Positions 6,319-6,937 of a DNA stretch of 6,937 nucleotides are shown in pieces; position 1 is the first letter of the stretch, and each line of letters opens with the position of its first letter. The stretch comes from Deltaproteobacteria bacterium (lineage in GTDB: Bacteria > Desulfobacterota > Desulfarculia > Desulfarculales > Desulfarculaceae), in the NCBI GenBank assembly GCA_021815655.1, contig JAKAGJ010000106.1, positions 1 to 6,937 on the forward strand, given 5' to 3'. The notes under the pieces were generated by a model, which made no database searches, was not told the DNA's origin, and saw only the letters and a list, made by a program, of their open reading frames with translations. The position numbers were made by a program, and so were the translations under genes.

Positions 6319-6937
6319 CTACCTCTCCGCCGCAGGGGCCTGGCCCTGGGGCTTCAGCTGGCACAGGGACCACAGGTTGCCGATGCCGCCCACCATGGGC
6401 ACCCAGCCCTCGAAGCGGTCCCGCCGCGCCGCCTCCACCAAGAGGGGGTTGTACAGGGGCAGGAAGGGCACGTCGCGTTGCAGAAGCCGCTGCATCTCCA
6501 GCACCAGGGGCCGGCGCTCCTCGGGCTCCAGGGTCTTGGCCGCCTTTTCGGCCAAGGCGTCGAAATCTGGGTTGTGGTAGCCGCTCATGTTCCAGCCGCC
6601 GTGGCTGTCGTTCTTGCTGACAAAAAAGGCGCTGACCCAGGCCGGGTCCAGGGACAGGTTGCCGTAGCCCAGGACAAAGCTGTCGAAGTCGTGCTGTCCC
6701 TTGACCTTTTGCAGCAAGGCCCCGAAGGACATGGGCCGGGCCGTGGCGTTGATGCCCACCTGCATGAGCCATTCCTGGATCATCATGCCGCTCATGGCCC
6801 GCTGGGGGTCGTAGTCGGCCGGCGGGGTGAGGATGGTGATCTCGGGCACCTTCTGGCCGTCGGGCCTGAGCAGGCAGGTGCAGTTTTGCACCCGGCCGGC
6901 CTGATCCAGGGGGTGGGTCTCCCAGGTGTAGCCGGCC
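6319..6937 (-). CDS. Peptide ABC transporter substrate-binding protein (family 5), C-terminal part
   Basis: This is the 3' part of the gene, 205 visible residues, open to the right window edge; the signal peptide and N-terminal lobe lie outside. The only start codons in view fall inside the conserved domain, so none is the true start. The visible part matches the C-terminal region of extracellular solute-binding family 5 (DppA/OppA) proteins. Numbered from the edge, it has ITILTPPADYDPQRA (33-47), IQEWLMQVGINATARPMSF (53-71), DFDSFVLGYGNLSLDP (83-98), GGWNMSGYHNPDFDALAEKA (113-132), EERRPLVLEMQRLLQRDVPF (139-158) and FEGWVPMVGGIGNLWSL (175-191). The protein binds the ligand outside the cytoplasmic membrane and delivers it to the DppBC channel. 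It is the first visible gene of the operon. Peptides are the commonest ligands of this family, but nickel, sugars and other solutes are known, and the pocket cannot be judged from this part. Confidence 0.9.
   Translation of the reverse strand, partial: AGYTWETHPLDQAGRVQNCTCLLRPDGQKVPEITILTPPADYDPQRAMSGMMIQEWLMQVGINATARPMSFGALLQKVKGQHDFDSFVLGYGNLSLDPAWVSAFFVSKNDSHGGWNMSGYHNPDFDALAEKAAKTLEPEERRPLVLEMQRLLQRDVPFLPLYNPLLVEAARRDRFEGWVPMVGGIGNLWSLCQLKPQGQAPAAER
6322..6328 (-). promoter_or_regulatory. Ribosome binding site of the DppB-type permease
   Basis: GGAGAGG on the minus strand lies 6 nt before ATG at 6315 and overlaps the last codons of the binding-protein gene. This is the strongest Shine-Dalgarno site inside the operon and fits coupled translation. 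Confidence 0.65.

Noticed and set aside
4760..6772. A 670-residue open frame on the minus strand spanning the binding-protein, DppB and DppC genes
   Set aside because: It is out of frame with three clearly recognisable transporter genes, and its translation is a His/Gly/Arg/Pro-rich mixture with no domain. It is a shadow caused by high GC and few stop codons.
6889..6891. GTG at 6891 as the start of the binding protein
   Set aside because: The frame continues upstream without a stop to the window edge, no signal peptide follows this codon, and it falls within the body of a family that is normally over 500 residues.

Overview
The window is a high-GC (by eye about 65%), gene-dense bacterial chromosomal segment holding seven genes. 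There is no RNA gene, CRISPR array, insertion sequence or phage-like gene that I can see. High GC3, many GTG/TTG starts and a cobalamin-dependent radical SAM enzyme beside a Dpp/Opp importer would fit an anaerobic deltaproteobacterial (Desulfobacterota-like) genome. That placement is a low-confidence guess, since nothing here is taxonomically diagnostic.

Layout. Positions 1-558 (minus) hold the N-terminal part of a lipoprotein with a formylglycine-generating-enzyme/SUMF1-type domain; it runs off the left edge. Positions 559-786 are a divergent intergenic region. Positions 787-2301 (plus) encode a B12-binding-domain radical SAM enzyme of the BchE-like (class B) architecture, of unknown substrate. 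Positions 2302-2381 separate it from a convergent operon and contain an intrinsic terminator. From the right edge to 2382 (minus) runs a tight operon in the order substrate-binding protein (C-terminal part only), permease B, permease C, ATPase D, ATPase F. The gaps between these genes are 3, 3, 1 and 18 nt.

How the genes work together. The five minus-strand genes form a complete Dpp/Opp-type peptide importer apart from the missing N-terminus of the binding protein. The binding protein captures the ligand outside the membrane, DppB/DppC-type subunits form the channel, and the two different ATPases power it. Gene order and spacing point to one transcript, ending at the hairpin at 2326-2346. The lipoprotein and the radical SAM gene are transcribed away from each other from a shared 228-nt region. 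Nothing in their sequences ties them functionally to the transporter.

I found no convincing novel system. The items most worth a second look are the orphan radical SAM enzyme with its basic C-terminal tail, the paired hairpins over its predicted ribosome binding site, the cysteine-rich ends of both ATPases, and the G7/G8 tracts inside the two ATPase genes.
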